A stretch of DNA of 24,500 bases from Claveliimonas acetigenes (GCF_025567385.1 NZ_JAOQJU010000040.1:1-24500); one strand, 5' to 3'; counted from the first letter of the stretch, positions 1 to 8,562 are shown. Notes: generated by a model from the letters alone, not told the origin. Made by a program: numbers and translations.

Positions 1-1
1 A

Positions 2-325
2 TTGCGGGAAATGGATGAAAATACGGTGAAATTGATGATTGATGATATGAAAGAAGAAGCGGAGAGAAGGAGAAAGGAGCTGGAAGAGAGCCAGAAGGAG
101 CTGGAAGAGAGCCAGAAGGAGCTGGAGGAGAGCCAGAAGGAGCTGGAAGAGAGCCAGAAGGAGCTGGAGGAGAGCCAGAAGGAGCTGGAGGAGACAGACC
201 GGAAACTGGGAGAGAAGACGCTGGAAGCGGAAGCGCTAAGCCAAAGACTGGACGAAAAAGATAGAGAATTGGAAAAGCAAAGGATAGAAAACGAGAAGTT
301 GAGGAAGCTTCTTGGAGAAAGATGA
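2..325 (+). CDS. C-terminal part of a coiled-coil protein (5' end outside window)
   Basis: The reading frame is open to the left edge, so this is probably the tail of a longer protein. A TTG at base 2 and an ATG at base 11 exist, but neither has a convincing ribosome site. The visible ~107 residues are almost all charged helix: Glu, Lys, Arg and Gln in heptads, with five consecutive copies of ELEESQK followed by less regular coil and the ending KLRKLLGER. It has no membrane segment, signal peptide or catalytic motif. Long charged helical tails of this kind occur in several Firmicutes families, including Rpn/PD-(D/E)XK nuclease-like proteins, but nothing here identifies the family. I infer an oligomerisation tail and give no function. 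It ends 83 bases before the P-type ATPase. Confidence 0.7.
   Translation: MREMDENTVKLMIDDMKEEAERRRKELEESQKELEESQKELEESQKELEESQKELEESQKELEETDRKLGEKTLEAEALSQRLDEKDRELEKQRIENEKLRKLLGER
77..181 (+). repeat. Five tandem 21-bp repeats encoding one heptad each
   Basis: The unit GAGCTGGAAGAGAGCCAGAA+G occurs five times head to tail (77-97, 98-118, 119-139, 140-160, 161-181). The copies differ only by a synonymous GAA/GAG change in the third codon (GAA, GAA, GAG, GAA, GAG). A decayed sixth copy starts at 182. Each unit encodes ELEESQK, exactly one coiled-coil heptad. Confidence 0.95.
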
Positions 326-352
326 ATTAAGGAAATTTTTAGAAATCCTTTA

Positions 353-381
353 TAGAAATGTAGTGTTTTCGGGCGTATAAT
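353..381 (+). promoter_or_regulatory. Possible sigma-A promoter for the P-type ATPase
   Basis: A perfect -10 box TATAAT lies at 376-381. TAGAAA at 353-358 (4 of 6 matches to TTGACA) lies 17 bp upstream. The 10-mer GGGCGTATAA, which includes most of the -10 box, recurs at 383-392. The -35 match is weak, so the assignment rests mainly on the -10 box and its place just ahead of the gene. Confidence 0.4.
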
Positions 382-408
382 GGGGCGTATAAAAGAGAGG
401 TACGATAC

Positions 409-2829
409 ATGAGAAGAAGAACTGCAAAGGATGAGCCGAAAAGGCGTGAAAGAATAGAAACGACCAGATACACCCCACATTATAAGGAAGGACTTACCTC
501 ACAGCAGGTACAGGAGCACAGGCTGCACGGATGGACGAACGTCGCAGTGAATCCTCCGGCTAAGACGACAAAAGACATTATCAGGGAAAATACGTTTACG
601 TATTTTAATTTGATTTTTGCCGTGCTCGGCGTACTACTGTGCCTGGTAGGTTCTTTTCGTAATCTGACCTTCCTTCCGGTGGTTATTATAAATACACTGA
701 TTGGTATTATCCAGGAGGTGCGGGCGAAGAATGTGCTGGAGAAATTGAATATGCTGCATGCGCCGCATGCGAAGGTGGTGCGTGACGGAAAGCTGTTTCG
801 GGTGGATGCAGAGGAGCTGGTGATTGATGACATTGTTGTATTCCGGGCAGGCGACCAAATCTGCGCAGATGCGATTGTGGAGGCAGGGGAAGTACAGGTG
901 AATGAATCCCTTCTTACCGGTGAATCAGATGAGATTACGAAGCGGAAAGGAGACCATCTGATGTCGGGAAGTTTCGTGGTATCGGGACAGTGCCATTCCA
1001 GGCTTGAAAATGTGGGAGAAGATTCTTACATATCCAAGCTGACGCTGGAGGCGAAGGTAATGGGGGAAGGAGAACAGTCAGAGATGATCCGTTCCCTCGA
1101 TAAGTTGGTAAAAGGTGTAGGCATAGCGATTATCCCCATCGGAATTATTCTTTTTGTGCAGAGCTTCTGGTTTAACCATGATCCGTTCCGTTCCAGTGTG
1201 ACAGCGATGGTCGCGGCGGTAATTGGGATGATCCCGGAGGGACTGTACCTGCTTGCGACGGTTGCCCTGGCGGTAAGCGCTATGCGCCTGGCGAAGCAAC
1301 AGGTTCTTCTCCATGATATGAAGAGTATTGAGACCCTTGCACGTGTAAATGTTCTCTGTGTGGATAAGACCGGAACGATTACGGAAAATACGATGTCTGT
1401 AAATCAGGTGGCAGAGACATCTTATTATAAAAAGAATCGGGAGAAGTATCCGGCGTTAAAGGAGATGATTGGAGATTTTACAGCCTCTATGACGGCGGAT
1501 AATGCAACGATGGAAGCAATGAAACTGTATTTTACAGAGAATACAGGAAGGAAGTCTGTCAGTATGACGTCTTTTTCTTCTTCAGTAAAGTACAGCAGCG
1601 TGACCTATGAAGATGGTGCTTATGTGCTGGGAGCTCCGGAGATGGTTCTGCGGGAGGATTATCTTCCTCATGCGGCGGAAATTGAGAAGTTTACACAGAA
1701 GGGTTACCGCGTGCTGGTGTTTGGGGAATATGACGGTAAGATTGATGGGAAAGCGCTGACAGGAAAGGTCAGGGCGCTGGGGTATGTTATGCTGTCTAAT
1801 CCGGTGCGTGAGAAGGCGGCGGAGACATTTGCCTATTTTGCAGAACAAGGCGTGGAGATTAAGGTTATTTCCGGAGACAACCCTATGACGGTATCGGAGG
1901 TTGCAGAGCAGGCGGGAATCCGGGGAGCGCAGAATTATGTGGATGCCCGTACGCTGAAGACGGACGAAGAGATTGCGGATGCCGTGACAAGATATACGGT
2001 GTTTGGAAGAGTCACTCCGGATCAGAAGCGTCAGTTTGTCAGGGCGCTTAAGGATGCGGGAAATACGGTTGCCATGACTGGGGATGGTGTGAATGATGTA
2101 CTGGCGCTTAAGGATGCAGACTGCAGTATTGCCATGGCATCAGGAAGTGAAGCCGCCGCGCAGGCAGCACAGGTGGTATTGCTGGAATCAGATTTTGCAT
2201 GTATGCCTTCTGTTGTGCTGGAAGGACGGCGTGTGGTTAATAATATCCAGCGCTCGGCAAGCCTGTTTTTGGTAAAGAATATTTTCTCTTTCCTGTTGTC
2301 GATTTTCTCCGCAGTATTTATGATAACGTATCCGCTGGAACCTTCACAGGTATCGCTGATTAGTATGTTTACGATTGGAATTCCTGCCTTCTTCCTGGCG
2401 TTGGAGCCGAATAAGAGCCGGATCGAGGGACACTTTCTGACGAACGTACTGTTAAAAGCGCTTCCTGCCGGATTGACGGATGTACTTGCCGTAGGGGCGC
2501 TGGTAATGTGCGGGCAGATATTCGGGCTGCCAAGTGAAGATATAGCGACGGCGGCAACCATGCTTCTTGCAATTGTCGGCTTTATGATTCTGTATAAGAT
2601 CAGTCAGCCTATGAATCTACTGCGTATTTGTGTGTGGGTAGGATGTCTGGCAGGACTTCTCTTCAGCGGTATTTTCCTGAATCAGCTATTTGCCTTGTCG
2701 GGAATGTCAGAAGCGTGCGTTTTATTGTTTGTAGTCTTTTCCTTTGCTACAGAATCGGCGTTCCGGTATTTGAGCCTTTTTATAGAAAAATTGCAGAAGG
2801 GATATTTGAAGCTGCGAAGAAAAGTTTAG
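409..2829 (+). CDS. P-type cation-translocating ATPase (CtpE-like)
   Basis: Integral-membrane pump that uses ATP to move a cation, probably Ca2+ or a related divalent ion. The visible parts, in order, are: N-terminal cytoplasmic stretch; two membrane helices near 65-105; actuator domain with TGES at 170-173; a helix pair ending in the PEGL motif; phosphorylation site DKTGT with the acceptor Asp at 319; short nucleotide-binding domain; SGDNP and TGDGVND (about 557-563) of the hinge; then about six C-terminal helices. At 806 residues it is complete. The compact N-domain and the absence of N-terminal heavy-metal CxxC repeats fit the CtpE/Exp7-like group rather than copper or KdpB pumps. CtpE is linked to Ca2+ uptake in mycobacteria; the ion here is inferred. 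The start is supported by GAGAGG eight bases upstream. It stands alone and converges on the HAD gene, with no clear terminator between. Confidence 0.93.
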   Translation: MRRRTAKDEPKRRERIETTRYTPHYKEGLTSQQVQEHRLHGWTNVAVNPPAKTTKDIIRENTFTYFNLIFAVLGVLLCLVGSFRNLTFLPVVIINTLIGIIQEVRAKNVLEKLNMLHAPHAKVVRDGKLFRVDAEELVIDDIVVFRAGDQICADAIVEAGEVQVNESLLTGESDEITKRKGDHLMSGSFVVSGQCHSRLENVGEDSYISKLTLEAKVMGEGEQSEMIRSLDKLVKGVGIAIIPIGIILFVQSFWFNHDPFRSSVTAMVAAVIGMIPEGLYLLATVALAVSAMRLAKQQVLLHDMKSIETLARVNVLCVDKTGTITENTMSVNQVAETSYYKKNREKYPALKEMIGDFTASMTADNATMEAMKLYFTENTGRKSVSMTSFSSSVKYSSVTYEDGAYVLGAPEMVLREDYLPHAAEIEKFTQKGYRVLVFGEYDGKIDGKALTGKVRALGYVMLSNPVREKAAETFAYFAEQGVEIKVISGDNPMTVSEVAEQAGIRGAQNYVDARTLKTDEEIADAVTRYTVFGRVTPDQKRQFVRALKDAGNTVAMTGDGVNDVLALKDADCSIAMASGSEAAAQAAQVVLLESDFACMPSVVLEGRRVVNNIQRSASLFLVKNIFSFLLSIFSAVFMITYPLEPSQVSLISMFTIGIPAFFLALEPNKSRIEGHFLTNVLLKALPAGLTDVLAVGALVMCGQIFGLPSEDIATAATMLLAIVGFMILYKISQPMNLLRICVWVGCLAGLLFSGIFLNQLFALSGMSEACVLLFVVFSFATESAFRYLSLFIEKLQKGYLKLRRKV

Positions 2830-2872
2830 AAGAGAAATCATTATGTGTTTGACATGAAAGGTTATTGCATCG

Positions 2873-3688
2873 TTACCGCATAAATTGGTTGATGACATGC
2901 AGTACGCCGTCCTCGTCGTTGGATTTGGTGATATAGTCTGCACGTTCCAGCACGATGGACTGTGCATTTGCCATAGCGACGCCCAATCCTGCGCTTTCAA
3001 TCATTGTCAGGTCGTTGTAGCCATCTCCACAGCAGATCATTTCATTGGATGTCAGTCCGATGCTGTTCAGCAGACGCTGCAGGGAAGCGGCCTTATCAAC
3101 GCCCATAGGCATAATTTCCAGAAAGAAAGGTTCAGAGCAGTAGATGCTTAGATAAGAGTGGAACCGCTGCTTCATTTCTTCCTGTATTTGCGCAATCAGA
3201 GAAGGGCTTCCTGTAATCAGAAGTTTGTTGACCGGAAATGTAACAGCAGCCGGGAAATCTTCTTTTATGAGAACCGGCATGGAATTAATTTTGGATTCCA
3301 GCAGGGTATACTGGTTGGGTTCCGAACAAGAAAGGATGGAATCGCTGGTGTAGGTGATGATGTTTATGTCTTGTTCAAGGTATTTTTTGACAATCTCATA
3401 AGCCGGAAGGATAACCTCCGGCGGCAAGATCCGATTATAAATGACTTCTTTGCTGCGGCAGTCGGTAATCCTACCGCCGTTAAAGGACAGGATGTAACTT
3501 CCATATTCCTGAAGATGAAGCTGATCCGCAAGAGGAGCAACCCCGTTGGTGGGGCGTCCGCTTGCCAGAACAACTTTTTTTCCTTTTTCCTGAATATCAA
3601 TCAGCGCCTTCTGTGTGGGAGGCGTTATTTGTTTCTTGGAGTTTGTGAGTGTACCGTCCAGGTCAAGAACCAGAATCTGATAATTCAT
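2873..3688 (-). CDS. Cof-type HAD-IIB family sugar-phosphatase-like hydrolase
   Basis: Soluble hydrolase of the haloacid dehalogenase superfamily. Motif I is DLDGT with the nucleophile Asp at residue 9 and the acid/base Asp at 11. Motif II is in the ASGRP segment. The C2-type cap domain fills the middle, and motif IV is GDGYNDLTMI near residue 222. The length of 271 is standard for the Cof/YidA group, which removes phosphate from sugar phosphates, flavin or nucleotide-related substrates; the specific substrate cannot be read from sequence. The start is fixed by AAGGAGGG eight bases upstream. It is the last gene of the pncB-ddl-murF unit, 40 bp after murF, and may simply be co-transcribed with it. 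Confidence 0.9.
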   Translation of the reverse strand: MNYQILVLDLDGTLTNSKKQITPPTQKALIDIQEKGKKVVLASGRPTNGVAPLADQLHLQEYGSYILSFNGGRITDCRSKEVIYNRILPPEVILPAYEIVKKYLEQDINIITYTSDSILSCSEPNQYTLLESKINSMPVLIKEDFPAAVTFPVNKLLITGSPSLIAQIQEEMKQRFHSYLSIYCSEPFFLEIMPMGVDKAASLQRLLNSIGLTSNEMICCGDGYNDLTMIESAGLGVAMANAQSIVLERADYITKSNDEDGVLHVINQFMR

Positions 3689-3728
3689 ATGTAAATCCCT
3701 CCTTGGAATCCGGGGAATGGATTCTTTA

Positions 3729-5102
3729 CTAAAACTTCCTTAGTGCATCTACCAGTTCCGGAAATTCCATTCCGTGGGATGCTTTAATTAGAATGTTGTC
3801 CCCGTTTTTAATAACATTCTGTGCATGGGACAGGAAATCTGCCTTGGTTGGAAACCAGAGCGCCTCGGTGTGGGAGTGGGCGCTTCTTACTCCGTCTGCC
3901 ATTTCCCCGGAGAGTTTGCCGATGGCACATACAAGGTCAATTCCTTGTTCGGCGGCATATTCGCCTACACTGCGGTGCAGTGCTTTTGTGTCCGCCCCCA
4001 ATTCTCCCATGTCTCCGAGAATTGCTACCTTTCTTCCGATTGCCATGTTAAGGACGTCAATGGATGCTTTCATGGAAACGGGGTTGGCGTTATAGCAGTC
4101 ATCGAGAATAATCAGCTTTTCTGTTCGGATGATATGATTCCGTCCCGGAATGAAGGGAAGGTTTTCAATTCCGGCCTTGATTTCTGCCAGCGTCAATCCC
4201 AGTTTATATCCTACGGCCGCACCTGCCAGGGCATTGGACACCATGTGGGCGCCGGGGGTCGGAACGATACAGTCAAAACTGCCTGAGGGCAGGTGAATCG
4301 TACAGGAAGTGCCTTCCAGACCGAGAGGTTTCAGGTCAGAAGCATAGACTTGGCAATGTTCCGGCGAAGTTCCGTAGAATAGAGGGACAGCCCCCTTTAC
4401 CGGTCCCAAGGCAGAGAGAAGGGGATCGTCTCCGTTTAAAATGATGGAGCCGCCGGATTTCATATCCTGAAACATCTGTGTTTTCTCTTGCAGGATGCCC
4501 TTCTGGGTTTTCAAAAATTCCAGGTGTGCCACACCGATGTTGGTAATGACACAGATGTCAGGGCTGGCTGCAGCAGACAGTTTGCGCATCTCGCCAAAGT
4601 GGTTGATGCCCATTTCCAGGACAGATATCTCGTGGGATTCGTTCATCTCAAAAATGGTAAGCGGAAGTCCGCATTCATTGTTGAAATTTCCCTGAGTTTT
4701 ATGTACATTGTATTTCTGCGAGAGCACAGAGGCAATCATTTCCTTGGTGCTGGTCTTGCCGACGCTGCCCGTGATGCCGACTACTTTCACATCGAAAGAA
4801 TCTCGGTATAATTTGGCGATGTCAAGAAGTGCCTGCCCGGTAGCTTCCACCAGAATGTAGGGATAATCGGTGTCTCCCAGGTCTTCGTGGGAAACCACAC
4901 ATAAGGCTCCTTTTTTAATGGTGTCGGGGATGAACTGATGTGCATTGAACCGTTCGCCATTGATGGCAACGAATAAATAATCTTTTTCCACCTTGCGGCT
5001 GTCGATGGTTACACCTGCCACTTCCCGGGATAATAGATCCGCATCGCCGTGGTAAGTGCCCTGACATGCCCTGGTGATATTTTCTAAGGTTAAATTTCTC
5101 AT
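3729..5102 (-). CDS. murF: UDP-N-acetylmuramoyl-tripeptide--D-alanyl-D-alanine ligase
   Basis: Cytoplasmic Mur ligase that adds D-Ala-D-Ala to UDP-MurNAc-tripeptide using ATP, completing the peptidoglycan pentapeptide. The three usual domains are visible: an N-terminal substrate domain with TIDSRKV near 32-38; the central ATPase domain with P-loop GITGSVGKTS at 109-118, then NNECGLPLT and EMGINHFGEM (about 163-172) and the NIGVAHLE segment; and a C-terminal Rossmann-like domain with CYNANP and LGDMGELG. The length of 457 is normal. The start ATG has AGGAG six bases upstream. It begins 13 bp after ddl, which makes its dipeptide substrate, so the two are probably co-transcribed and functionally coupled. 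Confidence 0.97.
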   Translation of the reverse strand: MRNLTLENITRACQGTYHGDADLLSREVAGVTIDSRKVEKDYLFVAINGERFNAHQFIPDTIKKGALCVVSHEDLGDTDYPYILVEATGQALLDIAKLYRDSFDVKVVGITGSVGKTSTKEMIASVLSQKYNVHKTQGNFNNECGLPLTIFEMNESHEISVLEMGINHFGEMRKLSAAASPDICVITNIGVAHLEFLKTQKGILQEKTQMFQDMKSGGSIILNGDDPLLSALGPVKGAVPLFYGTSPEHCQVYASDLKPLGLEGTSCTIHLPSGSFDCIVPTPGAHMVSNALAGAAVGYKLGLTLAEIKAGIENLPFIPGRNHIIRTEKLIILDDCYNANPVSMKASIDVLNMAIGRKVAILGDMGELGADTKALHRSVGEYAAEQGIDLVCAIGKLSGEMADGVRSAHSHTEALWFPTKADFLSHAQNVIKNGDNILIKASHGMEFPELVDALRKF

Positions 5103-5115
5103 AGTATTCTCCTGC

Positions 5116-6177
5116 TTATTGATAACGTGCTCCCATAGATTTCTGAATAATTAATTCGCAGAATTCACCGTATTCATATCCGGCAGCCTTCGCGGCTTTT
5201 GGAAGCAGGCTTGCAGAGGTCATACCCGGGAGAGAGTTGACTTCCAGACAATAAAATTCTCCGGTGTTATTATCTACGATAAAGTCAGCTCTGGAGTAAA
5301 CGTCCAGCCGGAGAGCAGCATAGGCTTTTTCGCCTGCAGCCTGGATTTGGGCTGTTTTTACGGCATCCAGAGACTGTGCCGGGCAGATTTCGGAAGCGCC
5401 GCCCAATTGGTATTTGTTTACATAGTCAAAGAAACCATCTTTGGGGACAATCTCTACTAAGGGGAGGGCTTTTCCGTCAAAAATGCCGCAGGCATATTCG
5501 CGGCCGTCGATGAAAGGCTCGATTACGATCTCATCTTCTTTTTGAAAAGACTGTTCCAATGCATCCTTGTATTCTTCCTCTGTGTGGACGATAAACACGC
5601 CGATGCTGGAACCGCCGGAGCAGGGTTTTACTACGACCGGAAGCCGGAAGCCAAGCGCATCCAGTGAAGTATGTCGGTCGCTTCGCCGCAGGTGAGTTCC
5701 GTCCGGGGTAGGCACGCCTTGTATCTTGAAAATTTCCTTGGTGACGCCTTTGTCCATGGAAAGGGCACAGCCGAGGGAATTAGGTCCGGTATAGCGGATT
5801 CCCAGAACGTCGAAGGTAGCCTGCAATTTGCCGTTCTCTCCCAGGCTTCCGTGGAGCGCCATGAAAGTGATGTCAGCCATGCTGCAAAGCTCAAGGACAT
5901 TGGGGCCAAGATAGCTTACCGAATCACCCGGGCGGGAAGCCCACAAAGCGTCCAAGTCGGGTTCTTTTACCTGGATTCCGGCAGCGATACCAAGTCCGCC
6001 GTCGGGAAGGTCAAATACTTCTTCTAATTTGCCGGGATTGTATTCCAGTCCCATGAAGGCATCCAGCAGGTATGCCTGGTGCCCGCGTTCTCTTAGTGCT
6101 TTGCAGATACTTGCCCCTGAAGAAAGGGATACGTCTCTTTCGTTGCTGTAACCGCCTGCAAGTACAATAATTTTCAT
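5116..6177 (-). CDS. ddl: D-alanine--D-alanine ligase
   Basis: ATP-grasp enzyme joining two D-alanines for peptidoglycan. Seen: LAGGYSNERDVSLSSG at the N terminus (the conserved Glu is at residue 13), LHGSLGENG at about 108-116, the ATP-binding strand VVVKPCSGGSS at about 181-191, NKYQLGGAS carrying the Lys-Tyr pair typical of D-Ala-D-Ala enzymes, and the C-terminal metal site EVNSLPGMT. I chose the ATG at 6177, which has GAGGAG seven bases upstream, giving 353 residues; an in-frame TTG at 6183 lies too close to that ribosome site. The substrate call rests on the Tyr-containing loop and the murF neighbour; no vanH- or vanX-like genes flank it, so this is more likely housekeeping than vancomycin resistance. 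Confidence 0.95.
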   Translation of the reverse strand: MKIIVLAGGYSNERDVSLSSGASICKALRERGHQAYLLDAFMGLEYNPGKLEEVFDLPDGGLGIAAGIQVKEPDLDALWASRPGDSVSYLGPNVLELCSMADITFMALHGSLGENGKLQATFDVLGIRYTGPNSLGCALSMDKGVTKEIFKIQGVPTPDGTHLRRSDRHTSLDALGFRLPVVVKPCSGGSSIGVFIVHTEEEYKDALEQSFQKEDEIVIEPFIDGREYACGIFDGKALPLVEIVPKDGFFDYVNKYQLGGASEICPAQSLDAVKTAQIQAAGEKAYAALRLDVYSRADFIVDNNTGEFYCLEVNSLPGMTSASLLPKAAKAAGYEYGEFCELIIQKSMGARYQ

Positions 6178-6191
6178 AATCAATCTCCTCG

Positions 6192-7643
6192 CTATTCCAT
6201 ACTCATTTGGTCTAATAATGATTTCTTAACTTCATATAACCGGTCTGAAAGATCCACATATACACGATGCGGATAGAACAGACGCTTTGTCTCTTCCCAG
6301 AGAGTGTCTTTTTCTGCCTTGCAGAATTCGGCAATCTCCATAACGGAAGGGGACTGGTAAACACATTCCCCATTCTTAAATACGGGGACAAGGATTTCCT
6401 TCATGGTGTAGGTTCCGCCTACTAGTTTTGTCTTCTTCCATGTGCTGACCGGATCAAAAATCATCAGATCCTTTTCTGCATCAAATTTTTCATCGGCAAA
6501 GCAAATCAGATCTGCTTTAATCTTGCCGGTATCCTTTTCGTAAATGCGGTAAATCGTTTTGTTCCCGGGGTTCGTAATTTTTTCTGTGTTTTCAGAAAGT
6601 TTAATCTTAGGTACGAATTCTCCCGCCTCATTCTGGATGGCGGCAAGTTTATAAACGCCGCCGAAGGATGGGCAGTCTTTGGACGTAATCAGATTTGTCC
6701 CCACGCCCCAGGAAGTGATCGCGGCATTCTGCTGCTTCAGGTCATGGAGAAGGTATTCGTCCAGATCGTTGGAGGCGGTGATTCCCGCATCCGGGAAGCC
6801 TGCCGCATCTAACATCTTACGTGCTTTCTTAGACAAATATGCAAGATCTCCGCTGTCTAAGCGGATTCCGTATTTTTTCAGCGGAACTCCGGAGTCCCGA
6901 AGTTCACGGAATACCCGGATTGCATTAGGAACACCGGATTTCAGAGTATCGTAGGTATCCACCAAAAGGGTGCAATTGTCCGGGTAAAGCTCTGCATAGG
7001 TCTTGAATGCGGTATATTCATCTTTAAAGCTCATAATCCAGCTGTGGGCATGGGTCCCCAGTACAGGGACGTCAAACATACGCCCCGCCAGTACATTGGA
7101 AGTTCCGGCACATCCTCCGATGATAGCAGCTCTTGCGCCGTACAGGCCGGCATCCGGACCCTGGGCGCGGCGCAGACCGAATTCCATAATGCTATCACCG
7201 CCCGCTGCGAAAACAACCCGTGACGCTTTGGTAGCAATCAGGCACTGGTGATTCAGAATATTCAAAATTGTGGTTTCAACAAGCTGTGCTTCCATGATGG
7301 GAGCAACCACTTTCAGGATAGGTTCTTTTGGAAAAATCACCGTCCCTTCCGGGATGGCATAAATATCGCCGGTAAAATGAAAGCCGCCTAAATATTGAAG
7401 AAAGTCCTCGCTGAATATTCCCAGGCTTCTTAAGTAATCTACATCCTCATAGGTAAAGTTCAGATTCTTGATATATTCAATTACCTGTGCCAGTCCGGCG
7501 CAGATAGAATAGCCGCTGTCACTGGGGTTATTCCTGAAAAAAACATCGAACACTACCGTCTCATTTTGTCCTTCTTTGTAGTAACCCTGCATCATGGTCA
7601 ATTCATAAAAATCCGTAAGCAGAGTCAGATCCTTTCTACTCAT
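6192..7643 (-). CDS. pncB: Nicotinate phosphoribosyltransferase
   Basis: Converts nicotinate and PRPP to nicotinate mononucleotide in NAD salvage, with ATP stimulating the reaction through a phosphohistidine. Seen: the family N terminus TDFYELTMMQGYY; GTHAHSWIM at 196-204, with H198 or H200 the candidate phosphorylated histidine by analogy with family members; LDSGDLAYLS in the phosphate-binding barrel; and the GVGTNL segment. The length of 483 is normal for the long bacterial form. The start ATG has AAGGAG nine bases upstream. It is first in the unit pncB-ddl-murF-HAD, behind a good promoter and a ~110-base leader with potential stems. Linking NAD salvage to cell-wall genes is probably just operon packing. 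Confidence 0.95.
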   Translation of the reverse strand: MSRKDLTLLTDFYELTMMQGYYKEGQNETVVFDVFFRNNPSDSGYSICAGLAQVIEYIKNLNFTYEDVDYLRSLGIFSEDFLQYLGGFHFTGDIYAIPEGTVIFPKEPILKVVAPIMEAQLVETTILNILNHQCLIATKASRVVFAAGGDSIMEFGLRRAQGPDAGLYGARAAIIGGCAGTSNVLAGRMFDVPVLGTHAHSWIMSFKDEYTAFKTYAELYPDNCTLLVDTYDTLKSGVPNAIRVFRELRDSGVPLKKYGIRLDSGDLAYLSKKARKMLDAAGFPDAGITASNDLDEYLLHDLKQQNAAITSWGVGTNLITSKDCPSFGGVYKLAAIQNEAGEFVPKIKLSENTEKITNPGNKTIYRIYEKDTGKIKADLICFADEKFDAEKDLMIFDPVSTWKKTKLVGGTYTMKEILVPVFKNGECVYQSPSVMEIAEFCKAEKDTLWEETKRLFYPHRVYVDLSDRLYEVKKSLLDQMSME

Positions 7644-7711
7644 TGTTCTGTGCTCCTTTTTATTTTTCGGTAAATCCGAGATGTTGAGATAAAAGACTCG
7701 GCTACGATAAT

Positions 7712-7727
7712 CACGGATTATTCCGTG
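7712..7727 (-). other. Hairpin in the pncB leader
   Basis: On the - strand CACGGA and TCCGTG pair perfectly around the loop ATAA, inside the predicted 5' untranslated region of pncB. CGTAGC occurs just before and after the hairpin. Further downstream CCGAG can pair with CTCGG, while an upstream CGAGA could instead pair with the TCTCG overlapping that CTCGG, so two exclusive folds are possible. No U-tract follows, so this is not a simple terminator. I do not recognise a known riboswitch. Confidence 0.4.
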
Positions 7728-7760
7728 CTACGCATTCTCGCAATCCAGCCTAATATTCGC

Positions 7761-7789
7761 ATTATAACACTGCCCGGGTAAAATGTAAA
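7761..7789 (-). promoter_or_regulatory. Sigma-A promoter of the pncB-ddl-murF unit
   Basis: On the - strand TTTACA (7789-7784) and TATAAT (7766-7761) are separated by exactly 17 bp. The -35 box matches 5 of 6 and the -10 box is perfect. It begins five bases after the plsC stop codon. Transcription should start near 7754, leaving a leader of about 110 bases before pncB. Confidence 0.75.
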
Positions 7790-7794
7790 ACGTA

Positions 7795-8529
7795 TTACAC
7801 CAGTTCCTGATTCTTCCGAATGGTCTCTAATATAATATTTTTACAATAATCGCCCAGATGCTTCTTCGTTTCTTTGTCTAATTCATTCGGATAGATGGGT
7901 TTCCCGTACTCAATAACTACGTGTGTTTTCTTGATTCGGGGAAGGTGCTTTTCAAAGATGTCAATCGTATTATTCATGGAAATCGGAATAATCGGACATC
8001 CGGTTTTTTCTGCAATCTTTAAAGAGCCGTCTTTGAATGGAAGCATCGTCAGTTCTTCCCCTTTATTTCTGGAACCTTCCGGGAAAATACAGATGGAGAT
8101 TCCATTTTTTACATATTCAATTGCTTGCAGGATCGTCTTTAAGCCTTCTCTGGGTGTGCTCCTGTCCAGGAACAGGCAGTAGAGCCGTTTCATCCAGTCG
8201 CGCAGGAGAGGGTAGCGGAGCATTTCTTTCTTGGCAACATATCCGGTCAGCCGCTTGCAGCGGGAATAGGTGAGGAGAATATCAAAATAACTGCGGTGGT
8301 TGCCGATAAAAAGCACAGGCTCGTCAGGGATATTTTCCTCACCGATGACTGTCGCGTCCACCCCGGATATTTTCAGGATGGAGCGAAAGCCCCATTGCAC
8401 AGTGCGCAGGGCAAGATAGTCGCTTTTTTCCTTATTGATGCGCCCTACCAGCCAATAGACTCCCAGAACAGGGATGCCGAGAAGCAGGTAGAGAAATAAA
8501 AATATTACAACCAATATAAATCTTATCAT
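7795..8529 (-). CDS. plsC: 1-acyl-sn-glycerol-3-phosphate acyltransferase (PlsC-like)
   Basis: Membrane-associated acyltransferase that converts lysophosphatidate to phosphatidate in phospholipid synthesis. An N-terminal hydrophobic anchor covers about residues 1-25. The catalytic HX4D motif is NHRSYFD, followed by FPEGSRNKG (the substrate phosphate-binding motif) and IIPISM (motif IV). The ATG at 8529 has GGAGG about eight bases upstream and gives 244 residues; an in-frame TTG at 8544 overlaps that ribosome site and is rejected. It lies 33 bp after malQ in the same direction and is probably co-transcribed. Family members vary in acyl donor and lysolipid acceptor, so exact specificity is not proven. 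Confidence 0.9.
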   Translation of the reverse strand: MIRFILVVIFLFLYLLLGIPVLGVYWLVGRINKEKSDYLALRTVQWGFRSILKISGVDATVIGEENIPDEPVLFIGNHRSYFDILLTYSRCKRLTGYVAKKEMLRYPLLRDWMKRLYCLFLDRSTPREGLKTILQAIEYVKNGISICIFPEGSRNKGEELTMLPFKDGSLKIAEKTGCPIIPISMNNTIDIFEKHLPRIKKTHVVIEYGKPIYPNELDKETKKHLGDYCKNIILETIRKNQELV

Positions 8530-8562
8530 AAATGTATCCTCCAAGTATGTTGATGGTAAGCA

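Noticed and set aside
329..351. AAGGA/TCCTT stem as a terminator of the left-edge gene
   Set aside because: Only five pairs, a 12-base loop and no real T-run; too weak to claim.
2830..2872. Bidirectional terminator between the ATPase and HAD genes
   Set aside because: I could not find a stem longer than three or four pairs in the 43-base convergent gap.
3158..3694. 178-codon open frame on the + strand
   Set aside because: It is opposite the HAD hydrolase, which has complete catalytic motifs and a strong ribosome site.
5116..6177. ddl as a vancomycin-resistance-type ligase
   Set aside because: It has the Lys-Tyr loop of D-Ala-D-Ala enzymes, is next to murF, and no vanH-, vanX- or vanT-like gene is present.
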